From: Triglochin maritima | Lineage: Eukaryota > Streptophyta > Magnoliopsida > Alismatales > Juncaginaceae | Reading direction: 5' to 3' | Length of the DNA: 64,000 bases | Assembly (NCBI GenBank): GCA_963682175.1 | Contig: OY821777.1 | Span: 16,140,001-16,204,000 of the forward strand | Shown: piece by piece, positions 12,001 through 24,878 of the stretch | Layout: each line of letters opens with the position of its first letter | Position numbering within the stretch: position 1 is the stretch's first letter | Program-made: the position numbers and the translations under genes | The notes under the pieces: model-generated | Databases searched by the model: none | What the model saw: the letters and a program-made list of their open reading frames with translations, nothing else | Told to the model about the DNA's origin: nothing

Positions 12001-15000
12001 ATGTTTAATTTCTGTTTTTATCTTGCTATGCATGTGATGAATGTGTTGAATGTTAGGATGTGTATGATTAATAATATGCATGATAACCTAAAATTCTGAA
12101 TCACATGTTAAATTGTCCAACAAAAATTAAGAATAGTTTTCCTTCTTATTTCATCCACTAGCAGTCATTGATCGAGGGATACTCTGCCCGCCCTTAGCGG
12201 GAGATAGCTCCCTCCATCTTTGGGAATAGTGGGAGACATAAAGGTTGTCTGTTGTTGTGCCACAATTAAATATATGAGGTGTGTTTCACCCTAGTGAACC
12301 CCAAGTATGTTTAGTTGTGAATACAATGGATAAACGTATCTCGTATCAAATGAAAATAAGTTTTCTTAACATTACCTAGAGTCCTCGCTCGGTTTTGGGA
12401 AAAAGTTTTTCTTACGAGGATAGGTCGCATTCCCTCATAATTAAAACGACAAGAATCACAAGAGTTTGAAGATGCTAATATTGCTAAAATACAAAAACGT
12501 TGTGATTAGAAAATGTTTTTCTTACCTTGATGTTGTAATGTATTCGATAGCCCTTAGCTAGTCTATATTACAATTAATGGGATCTTGGATTGTTGCATTT
12601 ATGGGCAAAAATTTTATTTGCAACATTTACATTTATATGTATGTATTTTAAAACATAAAATTGACTTTAAAATCCTGTATAATTTATTTTGTAGAAATGT
12701 CTAATAATATCCAACCAATTGTGCGATCTATGATCGAAAAGAATCCTTTGCAAAATGATGGCTCAAACTTCATGAAATGGCAACTCAATCTTAATATCGT
12801 GTTGAGGTTTGAAAAACTATCTCATATTTTGGATGGTGAAATCCCAAAATTGAATGAGAAGACAACCGGTAATGAGAAAGATGCGATAGCCAAGTGGGAA
12901 GACCAAGAGAACCAAGTTCACGGTCTAATGTTGGCATCCATAGGTGACTCGCTTCAAGCAAAATACTTGGATTCAAAACCCAAGAAGACTATGGAAGCTT
13001 TAACAAAGATATTCATGGATAGTGCCCGAAAGGAGCGCTATAAGACCACCATCGCACTCACAAGGTGCCATATGGCGGAGGGAACATCGGTGTCCATGCA
13101 TTTTCTCACGATGCAATGATACCTTGAGAAATTGTCAAAGCTCTCTTCTCCAATGCCCAAGGACATTGCCGAAGATCTGATTCTTGGCTCTCTAGCCCCG
13201 TCCTTCAAGGACTTTGTGATACACTATCATGTGCGTGAAAAAGGGGTGAGTCTTGAGGAGCTTCACAACGCTCTCAAAACGGCAGAAGTTGACATGGGCA
13301 AGGGTCGGGACAATCACGTCCTAGCCGTCCATGAGAGGAGCAAAAAGATCAACAAAGGTAAAGGCAAATTTATCAAAGATACGTCAATCAAGAGCAAGGG
13401 AGTAGGAGGTGCTCATGAGAGTGCCTCATGGGGGAAATCTTTCAAATCTCCAACTCCCAACACGGAGTGCTTTCACTGCGGTGAAAAGGGACACATCCGA
13501 CCTAATTGCCCCAAGTACAAGGAAGACCTTCAAAATGAGATGATCGAACGTAGGCGCCCGAGAAACGCCATATGTATGTTTGTTATTGAGATAAATTTAA
13601 TCACCTCTGTCCTTGATTTGGTAATGGTTACCGGATCTTATGCTCACATAATTTTGATGTGCAACTATTGAAGGATAGGAAGGAACTCGTGGAGAACGAG
13701 ATGATATTGAAGATTGGAAATAGTACAAGCAACGCTGCAATTGTACAAGATTCTATGGAACTTCAATAGTCTAGTGATTTAAATTTATGCTTTGAAGAAT
13801 GTTTGTTATGTACCTTCGATTAGCAAGAACTATTCTGTATCATGTTTTGGATATGGATAACTTAATATATATTTCTAATTCTTGCTTGTCTATATCGAAG
13901 AATGGAATTCTCTATGCAAATACATTCGTATGGAATGACTTCTATTTGCTTGAAATAAATAATAAACAAACTCAAACAAACAATAACAAAAGAGAAACTA
14001 AGATAACTCACGTGAATGATACAATCTTGTAGCGCTATCGGATTGGTCAAATAAATGACCAAGAGACCTTTCAATAAGAAAGGAACGAAAACTAATAACT
14101 AATTGGATATGATACATTCTAATGTATGTGGTCCGATAAGTATAAGTGCAAGAGACGGTTTAAGGTACTTCATTTTGTTCACAGACAACTATAGTCATTA
14201 TGACTATATTTGTCTAATGGGAAGCAAAAGTGAATTCTTTGACAAGTTCAAGGAATTCGAGGATGAAGTAGTGAACCGACTCAACAAGAATATCGAGTCT
14301 CTATGAAAGGTTCGTAGGGGTGAGTGCTTAGGATACCTAATTTGACTTATTCCTAAAGTAGTAACATGATATTGCTCGACATGGTTCGATCAATAATAAG
14401 TCAATCTAAATTGCCTATTTACTTTTGGAATTATGCACTACAAATAATGACAAACTCACAAAATAATGTTTCATCCAAATCCGTGGAGAAATGTCTTGTG
14501 AGCTATGGAGTTGAAAGACACCTAAGCTCGACTTTCTCAAGATTTGGGGTTGTGAGGTATACGTCAAGAAATCTATGTCAACAAAGCTTCAACCAAATGC
14601 GGATAAGTGCTTCTTTATAGGTTGTCCTCGTATGATAAGAGGATACTACTTTTAGTGTATCACCTCCAATCGAAAGATTGTAGAGAGAGATATGGTTTTT
14701 CTGGAATCTCTGGAAAAGAGAGAAAAGTAGAGGGAGTAGAGTTGAGCTTGAGGAAACTCAAGATACTCTACAAGATCATAATGTGAATGTTGCATTCAAA
14801 ATCATGAAGGCCCAACCGAGATTCATTTGGTTAGTGGGAGCATGAGCGAGAGATCCTTACAAGAAATTGTGAGAAAATCTCAATCATCCTCACCTAGTGT
14901 GCGTTCGAGAGTCGAACATGAACCTATTCCTCAAGAAATTGTGGAAGAAGTTCGAGAGACACGAGAAGAACCAAAAGAACTAAGAAGGTCAATGAGGGAA

Positions 15001-16191
15001 AGGAAGAAACCCAATAAGTATGTGGGACTTCATGAGATCATGGTACTAGATACCAAAGATCCCTCGACCTTCCAACAAGCAATGGAAAGAAAAGACTCCA
15101 AACTATGGTTAAAAGCCATGGAATCCGAAGTAGAATCCATGTATAGTAATCAAGTATGGAACTTGATCTACCTTCCTCAAGAGAAAATATCATTTTGTAT
15201 GAATGAGCTTTTAGGAGGAAGATAGACATGGATAGTAACTTGACAACCTACAAAGCAAGGCTTGTAGCAAAAGTTATACTCAAATTCAAGAAATTGACTT
15301 TGATGAAATTTTTGAGAAGTTGCCATATTAAAATCTATTCGGATTATGCTCACTATTACCGCATTTCACAATTGTGGGATATGGAAGATGGATATCAAAA
15401 TGGTGTTCCTTAAACAGGAACTTGGAGGAGGATATGTACATGGTACAACTTCAAGGTTTTGATGATCCAAATAATAGCGAGAGGAAATGCAAGTTTCGAT
15501 AATCCATTTATGGATTGAAACAAGCATCGAGGAGTTGGAACAAACGCTTTGAAGAAGATTCACTTCATTCAAAGTAAAGGAAAACCTTGTTGATACAAGG
15601 AGATTAGTGGGAGCCATGTAGTACTTCTGATCTTATATGTCGATGACATATTGCTCATGAGCAATCATATACCTTAGCATTAGCAAACGAGAAATTTCAT
15701 TAAAATCGACATTTCAATGAAAAGAAAAGGATGAGGCTCAACACATCTTGAGAATCAAGATACATTGAGATACATCCCGTAGACTCATTGGCTTCAGTCA
15801 ACGTGCATACATTGACAAGATCTTTGAAATATTCAGGGTGAACAATTCCAATATGAACAATATGCCAATAAGTATGAGTATAGGTGTGCAACTCAAGAAG
15901 TCTCAATGTGCTCAATAACACAAAGACTTGGAGTACATGAAGGTATCCCTTATGCTTCAGCAAAAGGAAGGACTATGTACACGATGACTTGCACAAGACT
16001 CAATATCTCGTATGCTCTAAACGTGACAATAGGTCACCAATCCAACGCAAGTCCTAATCATGGGATTGCGGTCAAGAATATTCTGAAGTACCTTAACCGG
16101 ACTAAAGATAAGGTTCTTGTTTATGGAAGACAAAGGAGAAAATAGCCGAGGGCTATTTTGATGCAATTCTTATAGGAATTCTAGACAATAA
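12001..16191 (+). mobile_element. RLC-1: decayed Ty1/copia retrotransposon
   Basis: Leader plus gag-pol of a copia element. The leader at 12001-12660 is the reverse-strand match of about 39440-39900, so RLC-1 and RLC-3 are one family. Its 5' LTR should lie left of the window, separated by the RLG-B insertion. The 3' end is cut at 16191, where RLC-2 begins. Confidence 0.85.
12697..16145 (+). pseudogene. RLC-1 gag-pol (copia), multiply broken
   Basis: Gag starts at the ATG at 12697 (MSNNIQPIVRSM), a UBN2-type Gag. An in-frame TGA at about 13117 replaces an expected arginine codon, consistent with CpG decay. The knuckle CFHCGEKGHIRPNC follows near 13470-13510. The protease motif is VTG where RLC-3 has DTG, so the catalytic aspartate is gone. 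Integrase remnants around 14.1-14.6 kb are short and out of frame. Reverse transcriptase traces follow: a SMRERKKPNKY-type segment near 15.0 kb and the catalytic YVDD at about 15635-15646. An RNase H start (VKNILKYLNRTKD) is near 16.06-16.1 kb. Many stops and frameshifts make it non-functional. Confidence 0.88.
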
Positions 16192-16560
16192 TGTTGGCTT
16201 TTTGGCCTTAATCTTATGTTTTGATTATTTAATCAACCGAATCTTAATTAGAGTAGCACACACTATGCATTGCATATATATTGTATTGTGCTAACCTCTA
16301 CAGGTGATCAAGACTCAAGAAAGAAGGAAATGAAGTCAAGACATGTAATTAAAGCTAAATCGAAGACATGTAATCTTGATTTCTTTTGAGTCTTAGGAAC
16401 AAAGTGTAATTGAGCATACTTGAGCTAAAATCAACTTAATCACACACTAGGTTCCCTATAGAAGTCACACACGAAATTTCACATTATTTGGACTTCAATA
16501 GATCAACCAAACTTAGACCGGAAAAACACAAAACCTGAACCCTAACTGTCTGCCCACATT

Positions 16561-17012
16561 CGGTCGACCGCAACATGCCGTTCGGTCGACCGGATGATCA
16601 AGTAATCATGTTTGTGTTTCCCTGTCTAGTTTCGGTCGACCGCACCATATCTTTCGGTCGACCGTTTGAACTTACTGTTCCGACCGTTATTCTTGTCGTA
16701 TATGCCCAACGGTCGTATTCATATTAAAACTATATACACCTCCATATACTTAACCAAACGGTCGAACCATGTGCCAAGTTCGGTCGACCGTTTAACCTTG
16801 TCAAAAATTCCCTGCTATCGGTCGATACGATTTCGTTCGACCGATCCAATTTTCCCTCTACCGAAACGCTTATTCGGTCGACCGGTAACCATGTTCGGTC
16901 GACCGTGTTCTTAATAGACTTAAGTGTTCGGTCGATCTATTCATATTTCGGTCGACCGTATCCTTATCAAACCCAAGCGTTCGGTCGATCGTTGCACCTT
17001 TTCGGTCGACCG
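16561..17012. promoter_or_regulatory. Array of paired CGGTCGACCG palindromes in RLC-2 U3
   Basis: Nine perfect copies of the 10-bp palindrome start at 16561, 16583, 16633, 16655, 16781, 16875, 16896, 16949 and 17003, with one-arm variants at about 16759, 16819, 16834, 16929 and 16982. They form pairs 20-22 bp apart (16561/16583, 16633/16655, 16759/16781, 16875/16896, 16929/16949, 16982/17003); pairs recur every 53-72 bp in most of the array. The array ends about 100 bp before the TATA box, as expected of an enhancer. That function is inferred. Confidence 0.7.
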
Positions 17013-17108
17013 TTTCTGGACAGATTTGCAGCCCGAATTTTCTGCTTTGTGTATCTTGCACAAAACCCAATCAAATCTTGTCCCAACGGATCTATTCTCT
17101 CTAATGCT

Positions 17109-17116
17109 TATAAATA
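17109..17116 (+). promoter_or_regulatory. TATA box of RLC-2 LTR
   Basis: TATAAATA, the only strong TATA box in this LTR, just after the palindrome array and about 545 bp before the LTR end. Confidence 0.6.
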
Positions 17117-17662
17117 GAGTTGTAAAACACATTTTTACACAACTCTCCCACTACAAACTTGTCCCAAACTTTAGAGAGAATTCAAAACACTCAAAGCTAC
17201 AAACCTTCCACACTTAGTGATCATTTCTTCATCCTTCTCAAGTGTGCTCAAAGTTTAGAGAGTGTTGTTCCACTCAAGTTCTCAATTGTTGTAAAAGGAA
17301 GCAAGGACTTCGGTGAAAGCCCGAAATGTCCCTCTCGGATTGTGAGAGGAAGATTTCAAGCAAGCGAGGGTTGTTCGCGTTGCTTGTGGTGTAAAGGCGT
17401 TCTCTCCCGGCCCGGAACGGGGAGTGGTTAGTGAAGACGTAGGCGGAGCTCGCGGAGTCGAGCGGAGCTTACAAGAGAGGACTAGGACCCGGGTGGGGTG
17501 CCGAACCTCTATAAAAATCGACCCGACTTCTTGTGGTTTGCATTACTTTCCTACACTTGCTTGTTTTGTTTTTAATTTCCGCTGCGCATATCGATTGCTT
17601 AAACAAGTAGGTGATTAGATTAATAGTGATTAGTGGACCCATAACCCACACGATCCTACATT

Positions 17663-17674
17663 TGATATCAGAGC
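17663..17674 (+). other. Primer-binding site of RLC-2 (initiator tRNA-Met type)
   Basis: TGATATCAGAGC directly after the LTR; the usual copia site is TGGTATCAGAGC, so there is one G-to-A change. Confidence 0.75.
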
Positions 17675-17712
17675 CTTGTTAGCTAAATTCTATACTTAAT
17701 CGTATTTTTAGC

Positions 17713-19353
17713 ATGGCTAGCACATCTAATCACTTAGAGGGTTTATGCACCACAAGGCCTCCTTTGCTTAATCGGTCAAATTATGATTATTAGAAAAATA
17801 GAATGAAAATCTTTTTAATATCAAATGACCTTAAGTATTGGAAGTTTATTCAAAATCCATACATACCCCCAAATGAAGATGATTTAGATTCTCTATCTAG
17901 GGCTCAAATGAAAGAAATTGAAATAAATTCAAAAATTATGAATATTCTTTATTGTGGCCTTAATGAGGGAGAATACAATAGAATTAGGGGATGTGAAAGT
18001 GCAAATGAAATATGGCATAGGTTACAAATGCATCATGAGGGTGATAGCAAAACCAAAGAAACTAGGATAAGTCTCCTCATGCATAAATATGAAATATTTT
18101 CTATGCAAATCGGTGAGAACATAAGCGACATGAACACTCGCTTCACCGATATCACTAACTCTCTTTTGATTCTTGGAAGAAGGATAAATGAAGGAGAGAT
18201 GACTCGAAAATTCCTCCGGTCATTGAGCAACGATTGGGAAGACAAAGTCGTGGCAATCGAAGAATCGCACGATCTTTCAAAATTAAAGATGGGGGAACTC
18301 ATTGGAAATCTCATGGCCTATGAGCTCCAATTGAGTCATCGAAGAGAGAAGGAAGCTTCAAAGAAAAACTCCGTGGTGGCATTGCATGCAAATTTTGATG
18401 AGCCAAGGAGGGTGGAAGAAGAGGACATTGAGGTCCTTGCCCAAGACTTCTTCAAATACCTCAAGAGGGATAAGGGAGAAAAGAATGAAAGAAGAGGTAG
18501 AAGAAGTGAGAAAAGAGAAAAAGAAAAAGAGAGGGAGGAGAGCGAAAATGAGAGAAGAGAAGGGGAGAAGAAAAAGGAGAGAAGGGAGAGGAGGAAAGAA
18601 AAGGAGAAGAGCAAGAGAAGAGAAAGGAAGGAGGAAGCACACAAGGCTACATGGGATGATTCTTCATCACCATCATCATCGTCTTCTTCCTTGCAAAGTA
18701 GAAGAGAAGTGGCTCATTCATGCTTCATGGCTATTGAAGATCAAAGTGAGGTAGATTCTAACTCTTGTTCTAGTAATTCATGCTCAACTAAGTCTTATTA
18801 TAGTGATAGCTCAAACTCTAGTGCAAATAATGAAAATTATACACATGATGAGCTACAAAATGCATTTCATGATTTAGTTAAACAATATGAGATCATTTGT
18901 GAAAAGAACAAAAATGCTAGAAAAACTATAAATGATCTCAAATGCCAAATTGAATTAATCATGAATGAAAAGAATGAGGTGATTGCTAGACTTGAATCAA
19001 ATGAATCATCACTTGCTAGTCTAAGTAAAACACCCATTATTGATGAACATGTAGATCTTAAAGCTTCAAATATGCAATTAAGAAAAGATCTTGAAATGTT
19101 CACTAAAGGAACAAAAATGCTTGATATGCTTTTGAGTAGTCAAAGACAATCATTAGCTAAACATGGTTTAGGATACAATGTGCATTTGAAAAACCATGTA
19201 TCTCATACTACTTTAAATGGAAAGCATTTATTTGTTAAATCTAGTTCCTCAAGTGTGTGGGCACCCAAAACCAAAATGGTTTGGATTCCCAAAGCTAACA
19301 TTCAAGGACCCAAAGTTGTTTGGGTACCTAAATCTACTCTTGTAAGAGCTTGA
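17713..19353 (+). pseudogene. RLC-2 Gag with one premature stop and a charged insert
   Basis: Copia-type Gag. The frame opens at the ATG at 17713 and reads on to 19353 except for one TAG at 17791-17793, where TGG (tryptophan) is expected. An ATG at 17803 could restart a 516-residue protein. The first 190 residues after that are a UBN2 domain (EIWHRLQMHHEGDSKTKETR). Then comes an Arg/Lys/Glu-rich block of about 60 residues where copia Gags usually have a basic region or zinc knuckle, then a serine-rich stretch, a coiled-coil-like segment and the WVPK box that normally precedes the protease. Here the frame stops instead. No CCHC knuckle is visible. Confidence 0.8.
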
Positions 19354-19755
19354 GGAGGAGATTGGTGGTGACCGGGTGAGCTCAATAGTCAAATTCAAAT
19401 CCGGTTGCATCACCAAATGAGATTGGAGCTAAATTCGAATTCAACATTGGTATAAAATTTCTATCTATACAATTCATGTTAAATTAGCTCTAACCTAGCT
19501 TCATATGCTTAATTGACATATCATATAGTTTAATTCATTGCAAATCAAATACCCTATTCATTGCAAATCATTTATCACATCCATTGATTCTAAATGTCAA
19601 ATTTTAAATGGATGTTAGAATAAGGCTTAAGTTGAAACTTAAATGAACTTAACTTGAATCATACTCATTGTTTCCATTTAGCCTTATTGATAGGGGGAGC
19701 TTAAATGTTATATCTTTTATTTGGACTCAAGAAAGAAGGAAATGAAGTCAAAGTA

Positions 19756-20491
19756 GAAATGTGTCACTTGTGTCTGTCCCTTGCCTCATGATATTAAGAA
19801 TATATACAAAGTAGAAATGTGTCACCTTTGTATTATATTCATTTCTTGATCTCTTTAAGCTAATTATAACTATGTAACTTAACTCAAGTTACATTGTGTA
19901 CATTATAAATTTGCTTTATCAATGTGCCCACTAATATCATCACTCAATTAAGAGGGGCAACGATGATCGTTTGACTAGCTATCTTTTCCAGCACAAGTCA
20001 TTTTCAACCAACTATTGCCTTTATCAATATACTCATTGATAGTTTTTGACAATAATCAAATTAAGCACTTCTTGAGTGAAAAGATACAAGTCTCATATCT
20101 TAGGATCCAAGACACAGTAAAACATTAATGACACGAAACACAATTCCATAATGTTTTACTTGTTAAGTCTATTCAATATATAAAAGTAATATTTTCCTCT
20201 TTTATATACTTGTGTCGTCAATTATTTGTAGAACTACAACAATCGATGACCAACACGGCAATCTTATCTCGGTGATTAATGTTCCATGTTAATTACCATG
20301 ATTGTGAATAACTTTTGATTTATGTAAACCATTATCTTTTAAAGCTCCATGGTTAAGGACCAATCGTCTCTTCCTTAACACTTCCAAAAGACGAATACCC
20401 TAATCAAGGAACAAAATGTTTGGACATTCAATTCATAATAATTGACATATAAAAGTAAAACTTTTAGAACACATTCCCTTTATGGACAACA
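19756..20491 (-). repeat. Truncated LTR fragment of the RLC-3 family
   Basis: Matches 42105-42821, the U3 end of the RLC-3 LTR, in the same orientation. The outer end reads CATTCCCTTTA against CATTCCCTTCA in RLC-3, so the terminal CA has one substitution. The other end is fused to the RLC-2 LTR remnant. No coding sequence. Confidence 0.8.
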
Positions 20492-20500
20492 ACCAACTTA

Positions 20501-21268
20501 GAGCATCCTTAGCGGGGTCACCCACGCAGATGACCCCGTTAAAGACTCAGTGCGGTCATCCCGCGGACGACCCGGTTGTCCAACGATCGGGTCGACGACC
20601 AGGTCGGTCGAGCGACATGGTCGTCGATCAGGTTGTGTTTTTGTTTTGTTAATTTTTGGTTTTGTTTTGTGTTTTTGTTTTGTTAATTTTTAGTTTAGTT
20701 TTGTGTTTCGAATTTAAAAGTGGGGGATGGCCTAGGTCGGTCGAGCGACATGGTCATCAACCCAATTGTTTTTTATTATTTTTTTAATCAGTTTTAATCT
20801 TTTCAAAAAATATGTTTTTTAATTTTTTAATTTTTTAAAAAAAATTAAAATTTTTCAAATTCGATCCCCAAATAATGTAGATGGGAGAACGTATTGAAAC
20901 GTTTGGTTGTTTTATTTAATAAAAAAAATAAAAAATAAAAACAAGTATAAAACATATTTAAAAAAAGATTTTAAAAACAAATTAAAAATGATTTAAAAAA
21001 TACCAATAAGAGATTTATTGGAATTTTGGTTTTCCCAAATATATTATTATTAATATTTTTGGTAAATATAAATGATTTTAGAATATAATAAAAGTTGAGA
21101 AGAAAATTAACGATGTGGAGGAAAGAAAGTGGGATGATCATGGTTAATGGGTAAATAGTTAGAAAGAAATATAAGGTTGGATCATGATGACGTGCCAATA
21201 AGATAAAATAGAAAAAATATAGATGACATAGATCGTCGAGATGATCTATATCATTGTTACGAATGATC
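20501..21268. mobile_element. PIF/Harbinger-like MITE
   Basis: Flanked by TTA on both sides (20498-20500 and 21269-21271), the target duplication of PIF/Harbinger elements. The ends are degenerate inverted repeats: GAGCATCCTTAGC on the left and, on the opposite strand, GATCATTCGTAAC on the right. The interior is AT-rich with a GC-rich left end and no ORF. Class assignment rests on the TTA and the end similarity. Confidence 0.5.
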
Positions 21269-21271
21269 TTA

Positions 21272-22285
21272 TTGTTCTCGTTCTAACAGAGTCGGCCACG
21301 GGAGCCCTACCATGATATTTTAACCAATTTTCTTTCTAATATTATTGCAGAGAAGAGCAAATGTTTGTTGTCTTGTCGAACCATCCACAGAACCTCCACC
21401 AAAAACTAAATGAAATTCCAATGTGTTTCAAATAAAACCCTGAGAAATAATATCTGTGAACATTACATGACTACTAATTTCCACTTATTCTATTTCGAGG
21501 AAAACGACCTTTTAGCTTAATAAATTAACAATGTGACATCTTTAAGTCATAAATATGCTTTTAAAGCATTCAGTAAATTCCACCTCCCAACTCACAATAT
21601 AAATAGACAATAACAGACAATGAAACCATGTAGAGCATTTCTACTGCCAAGGTTAGGATCTGGTGTATGACTGTGGAACATGGCAATTACTGAAGATTCA
21701 TCAAAACCCTTCACCCCCCTCTGACCCTCACTCCATCACAGAAGGCAGCTCCTCCCTGACCCTCAGTCATCGAATGTTTCATCTTCGCTTTAATGCAACC
21801 TAACACTGCAAGGACTCAAGGCAGAGGCAAAGAGTACATATCGAAAGTAAGAAAAAGCATCAACTTGGTTTTCCTGAATTCCCAGCACATCACTCTCTTC
21901 CAAGTGGATATCAACAAGTGAAACACATTATACTTAAATTTCAGCTAGGACTCGATTCATGTGCAACTGAACGATCTTGAAAAGCAATGCCATGTAGATT
22001 ATGAGCTTATGATAAACTGCAATATATGAATTTGCCATCCAATGTGAAACAGCAAACGTTTCACGATTCAAAACTCTCTCATTTCCCAAGCACCGGCAGA
22101 TGCTGTTGCCTTCACTGAATAAACACTATAACTAAACCAAGGTGAAATACTACTGTATCAGAAATCAGAATGGAGATCCGGTGTCTGTGAAAGAAGGAAT
22201 GCAGATCCTTCTTCTTTCGGCAACTGAAAATGAAGTAAAACCATGATCTTCAATACCCTTCTAAAATTCAAGGCCAAAAAAAATG
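21272..22285. other. Intergenic, downstream of the PPR gene
   Basis: About 1 kb with no ORF, repeat or RNA gene that I can support. The part next to 22285 is probably the 3' UTR of the PPR gene. Confidence 0.4.
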
Positions 22286-24878
22286 TCAGGTCTTGAACTG
22301 TTCCATAACTCGAATAAGACTATATGTCTCTGCATCAGGCCTTGCTCCAGCAAGAATCATCTTCTCCAACAAACTTGGGTCATACACACGCGCATTAATG
22401 TGGGCCTTCAAAAGGGCATTATGAACAAATACATGCCTGCAATACCTTGTTACTTCCACCTCCTCAAATAACATTTTCACGGTTTCTAAATCACCCACAT
22501 CTGCAAACATATCAATCAAAGAATAAGTTACTTCTAACCATGGCAGGGATCTTTTCACCCGAAAGCTGACAGGCTGGTCTTTTCCAACTTCCAAAGTCTT
22601 CAAAGCCTCCTCCACCAGTCCAGCTTTCAGACAAGCAACAGCAAGGTTGCGATAAGTGATGGCATTTGGCGGACAACCTTTCCTCTCCATTTCATTATAC
22701 AATTGAGACGCTTTGTCGAGAAGCCCACACCGAGAATACACTGTGATTATTGAGTTAAACTGGTTTGTAAATTTTATCTCCCACTTAGATCCCATTTCAT
22801 TCCAGAGCTCCTCACTTTTATCCACGCAGCCTGTCCTCCCAAATGCTTCAATTGCCAGCAAAAAACTTTGGGATCGAACATAAGGAAGACCTTGCATAAT
22901 TTTCCATGTTCTTTCAAGCTCCTCCTCCTTAGCAAGGTATCCATACAAGTTGATCAGGATCTCAAATGTTGACCAGTTCTTTCCAGTTTTCAACTTCTCT
23001 ATGGATTCAACATATGCTTCTGATGCCACATACAACCTTGCCATAACATGTGCGGTTGCTAAGATGCAATACGTGATCTCATTTGGTTCAACTTTCAACC
23101 TTTTCATATCACCAAAGATTTTCATAAGCCCTTCAATGTTGTGGTCGTCAGCCTCAATCTTTAGGAGAATGTTATACGTGGATGTATGGTGTGCAACACA
23201 GTCAGCTTTCATTTGAGTGCGAATTTTAGGAATCATTTTCCTACGAGCAGGAGAAGAATGGAGAATTATCAGGCGGTTGTAAATGTACGGGGAAATAGGC
23301 AAGGATAATTCTCTCATCTTCTTCATGTAAGCCAGTGAAAGTCTTATTACACCTTTATCCAAACAGGCTATAACAAGGTTGTTGTACAGCAGCTCATTTT
23401 GAAACTCAACAGGGATGTGTTTGAATAGGCCTTCGCCACTTGCAATCCCGTGGAGCTTGGTGGTAAATTCCAGAAGATAAGAATACTCTAGTTCTTTTGG
23501 CTTGTAGGGCCTCTCACGAATCAGCCACTCCATGAACTAAGAAATACAACAGGAAATGTTTAAACTCTTGTGGTCATAAAAATACTGCTCACCAAAAGGA
23601 ACCAACAATCCACGTTAGTGTCAAGATATGACCATCAGCAATCTCAAGTACAACCAGAGATGATAGAGTTAAAATAGATTGAAACTTAAAACCTCATAAA
23701 AGTAAAACATTCTGCTTAGGGAAGCTTGAAACAATTCATTGTCCTCATTTCTTACAAGACACAAGTAGCTATTATTCTTGTGCTAACCTCAGAGATATCT
23801 ACGTAGAAAAAGAAAGTAACAACCTCTAATGAACAAGTTGAATTTTAAAACCGCTGCACCAGCCATATAAATAATAACTAAGAAATCAATGTTTTAAAAT
23901 TTTCATATGTGAAATATGTGAGATGAGCACATTCTATGACTGTGCAAAGCAATGTTTCCAACAACACTGCTAGATGTGGGAGGCAGATTGTGCAAATTAC
24001 ATGTCAAATACAAATACTATCTGCGAGGAATATCTTTTTATTTTCTCGTTTATATGCAATGAAAATTTAATGCAAAAGGTGCCTACTGTGAGCCAACGCT
24101 GTGGCCAGACATGTAGTGCACTTTCATCTAAATAAACTCCCATGGCTCACTCAAAGAGTTTGTGTCATAGACATTATTGACAATATATTGCACCGAGAGG
24201 CTTTTTTATCAATTATATTGCACCATGAGGCTTCAACCCCAGGTGTGTGACATCGGTTTTATCTTAGATCATGTTAAAAAAACAGTGGAGAAATAATGGC
24301 CCATAACTAACAACCAACCTCAACCTCAAAAAAATGCAAAGAATTAAAAACAATAACCAAATGAAAAGTACGATATTGTAGAAGATCCTCAAAATTTCCT
24401 TCTTCAATATCTATTCTTGAAGAAAACCTGTTGACATTAATCGCGAAGAGAAGATACAGACTCGATACCTAAGTGAAATGAACAATCAAGAATATCGTAA
24501 GCGCTGAGTGCCGAAAACACGAAATTTCCAACTCAACTTAAAATTTACACATTGGAGTTGTTAGAAACCATAAAAATAAAGAATAAAAAGCATAAAAGGG
24601 AAAGTGAAAGTGAAATTTCGCAAACCTCAAGGGCCCTCTTGTTCATGTTCCGCTTCCGAAACCTCTGGATGGCATGGAAGACGTCTCCCCTGTGGACGGG
24701 GAAGCCCTCTCCCATCCAGCCCCGCACCCACCGACTCCCCCATCCTCTCCAACCTCCACGACAGCGACTCCTTCGCCTCTTCCTCCGAACCATCTCCAAA
24801 GGACAGAGATAGTGGTCTTCGGAGACACAAACTAGAGGAATGGAATGGTGGTCGGAGAAATGTTCGGACAAAATGCAT
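22286..24878 (-). CDS. P-type pentatricopeptide repeat protein, probably mitochondrial (At1g07590-like); exon 1 frameshifted
   Basis: Two exons: 24878-24626 and 23536-22286, with a 1,089-bp intron (donor GAG|GTTTGC, acceptor TTCTTAG|TTC, phase 0). PPR proteins bind organellar RNA, one base per 35-residue helical repeat. Exon 2 gives about 416 residues of P-type repeats (for example STYNILLKIEADDHNIEG, NAITYRNLAVACLKAGLV) and ends ARPDAETYSLIRVMEQFK. No DYW or E domain is present, so RNA editing is unlikely. Exon 1 starts MHFVRTFLRPPFHSSS, an arginine/serine-rich presequence lacking acidic residues, as for mitochondrial import. Near 24719-24724 the presequence frame (SLSWRLERMGESVGAG) and the frame that joins exon 2 (WMGEGFPVHRGDVFHAIQ) are out of register; relatives, as I recall them, have a few extra residues there. 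So the gene is broken, the read is wrong at that base, or translation starts internally at another ATG. Family call is firm, integrity is not. Confidence 0.85.

Larger units (their letters stand above)
16192..17660 (+). repeat. 5' LTR of RLC-2
   Basis: About 1,469 bp running from TGTTGGC to CCTACA. It contains an array of CGGTCGACCG palindromes (16561-17012) followed by a TATA box at 17109. The start of the LTR is inferred from the TG and the loss of RLC-1 similarity. Confidence 0.78.
16192..19752 (+). mobile_element. RLC-2: gag-only Ty1/copia-type retrotransposon
   Basis: 5' LTR 16192-17660, primer-binding site 17663-17674, Gag 17713-19353, a short 3' segment with the purine tract GATAGGGGGAGCTTA near 19690-19703, and a 3' LTR remnant from about 19706 to 19752. 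The remnant shares a 28-bp identical run with the 5' LTR (16313-16340 region) after a gap, so most of the 3' LTR is deleted. No protease, integrase or RT follows Gag. It lies at the broken end of RLC-1 pol; the right-hand duplication is lost. Confidence 0.8.

Noticed and set aside
18336..18644. Antisense leucine/serine/phenylalanine-rich frames
   Set aside because: Shadow of the Arg/Lys/Glu-rich block of RLC-2 Gag.
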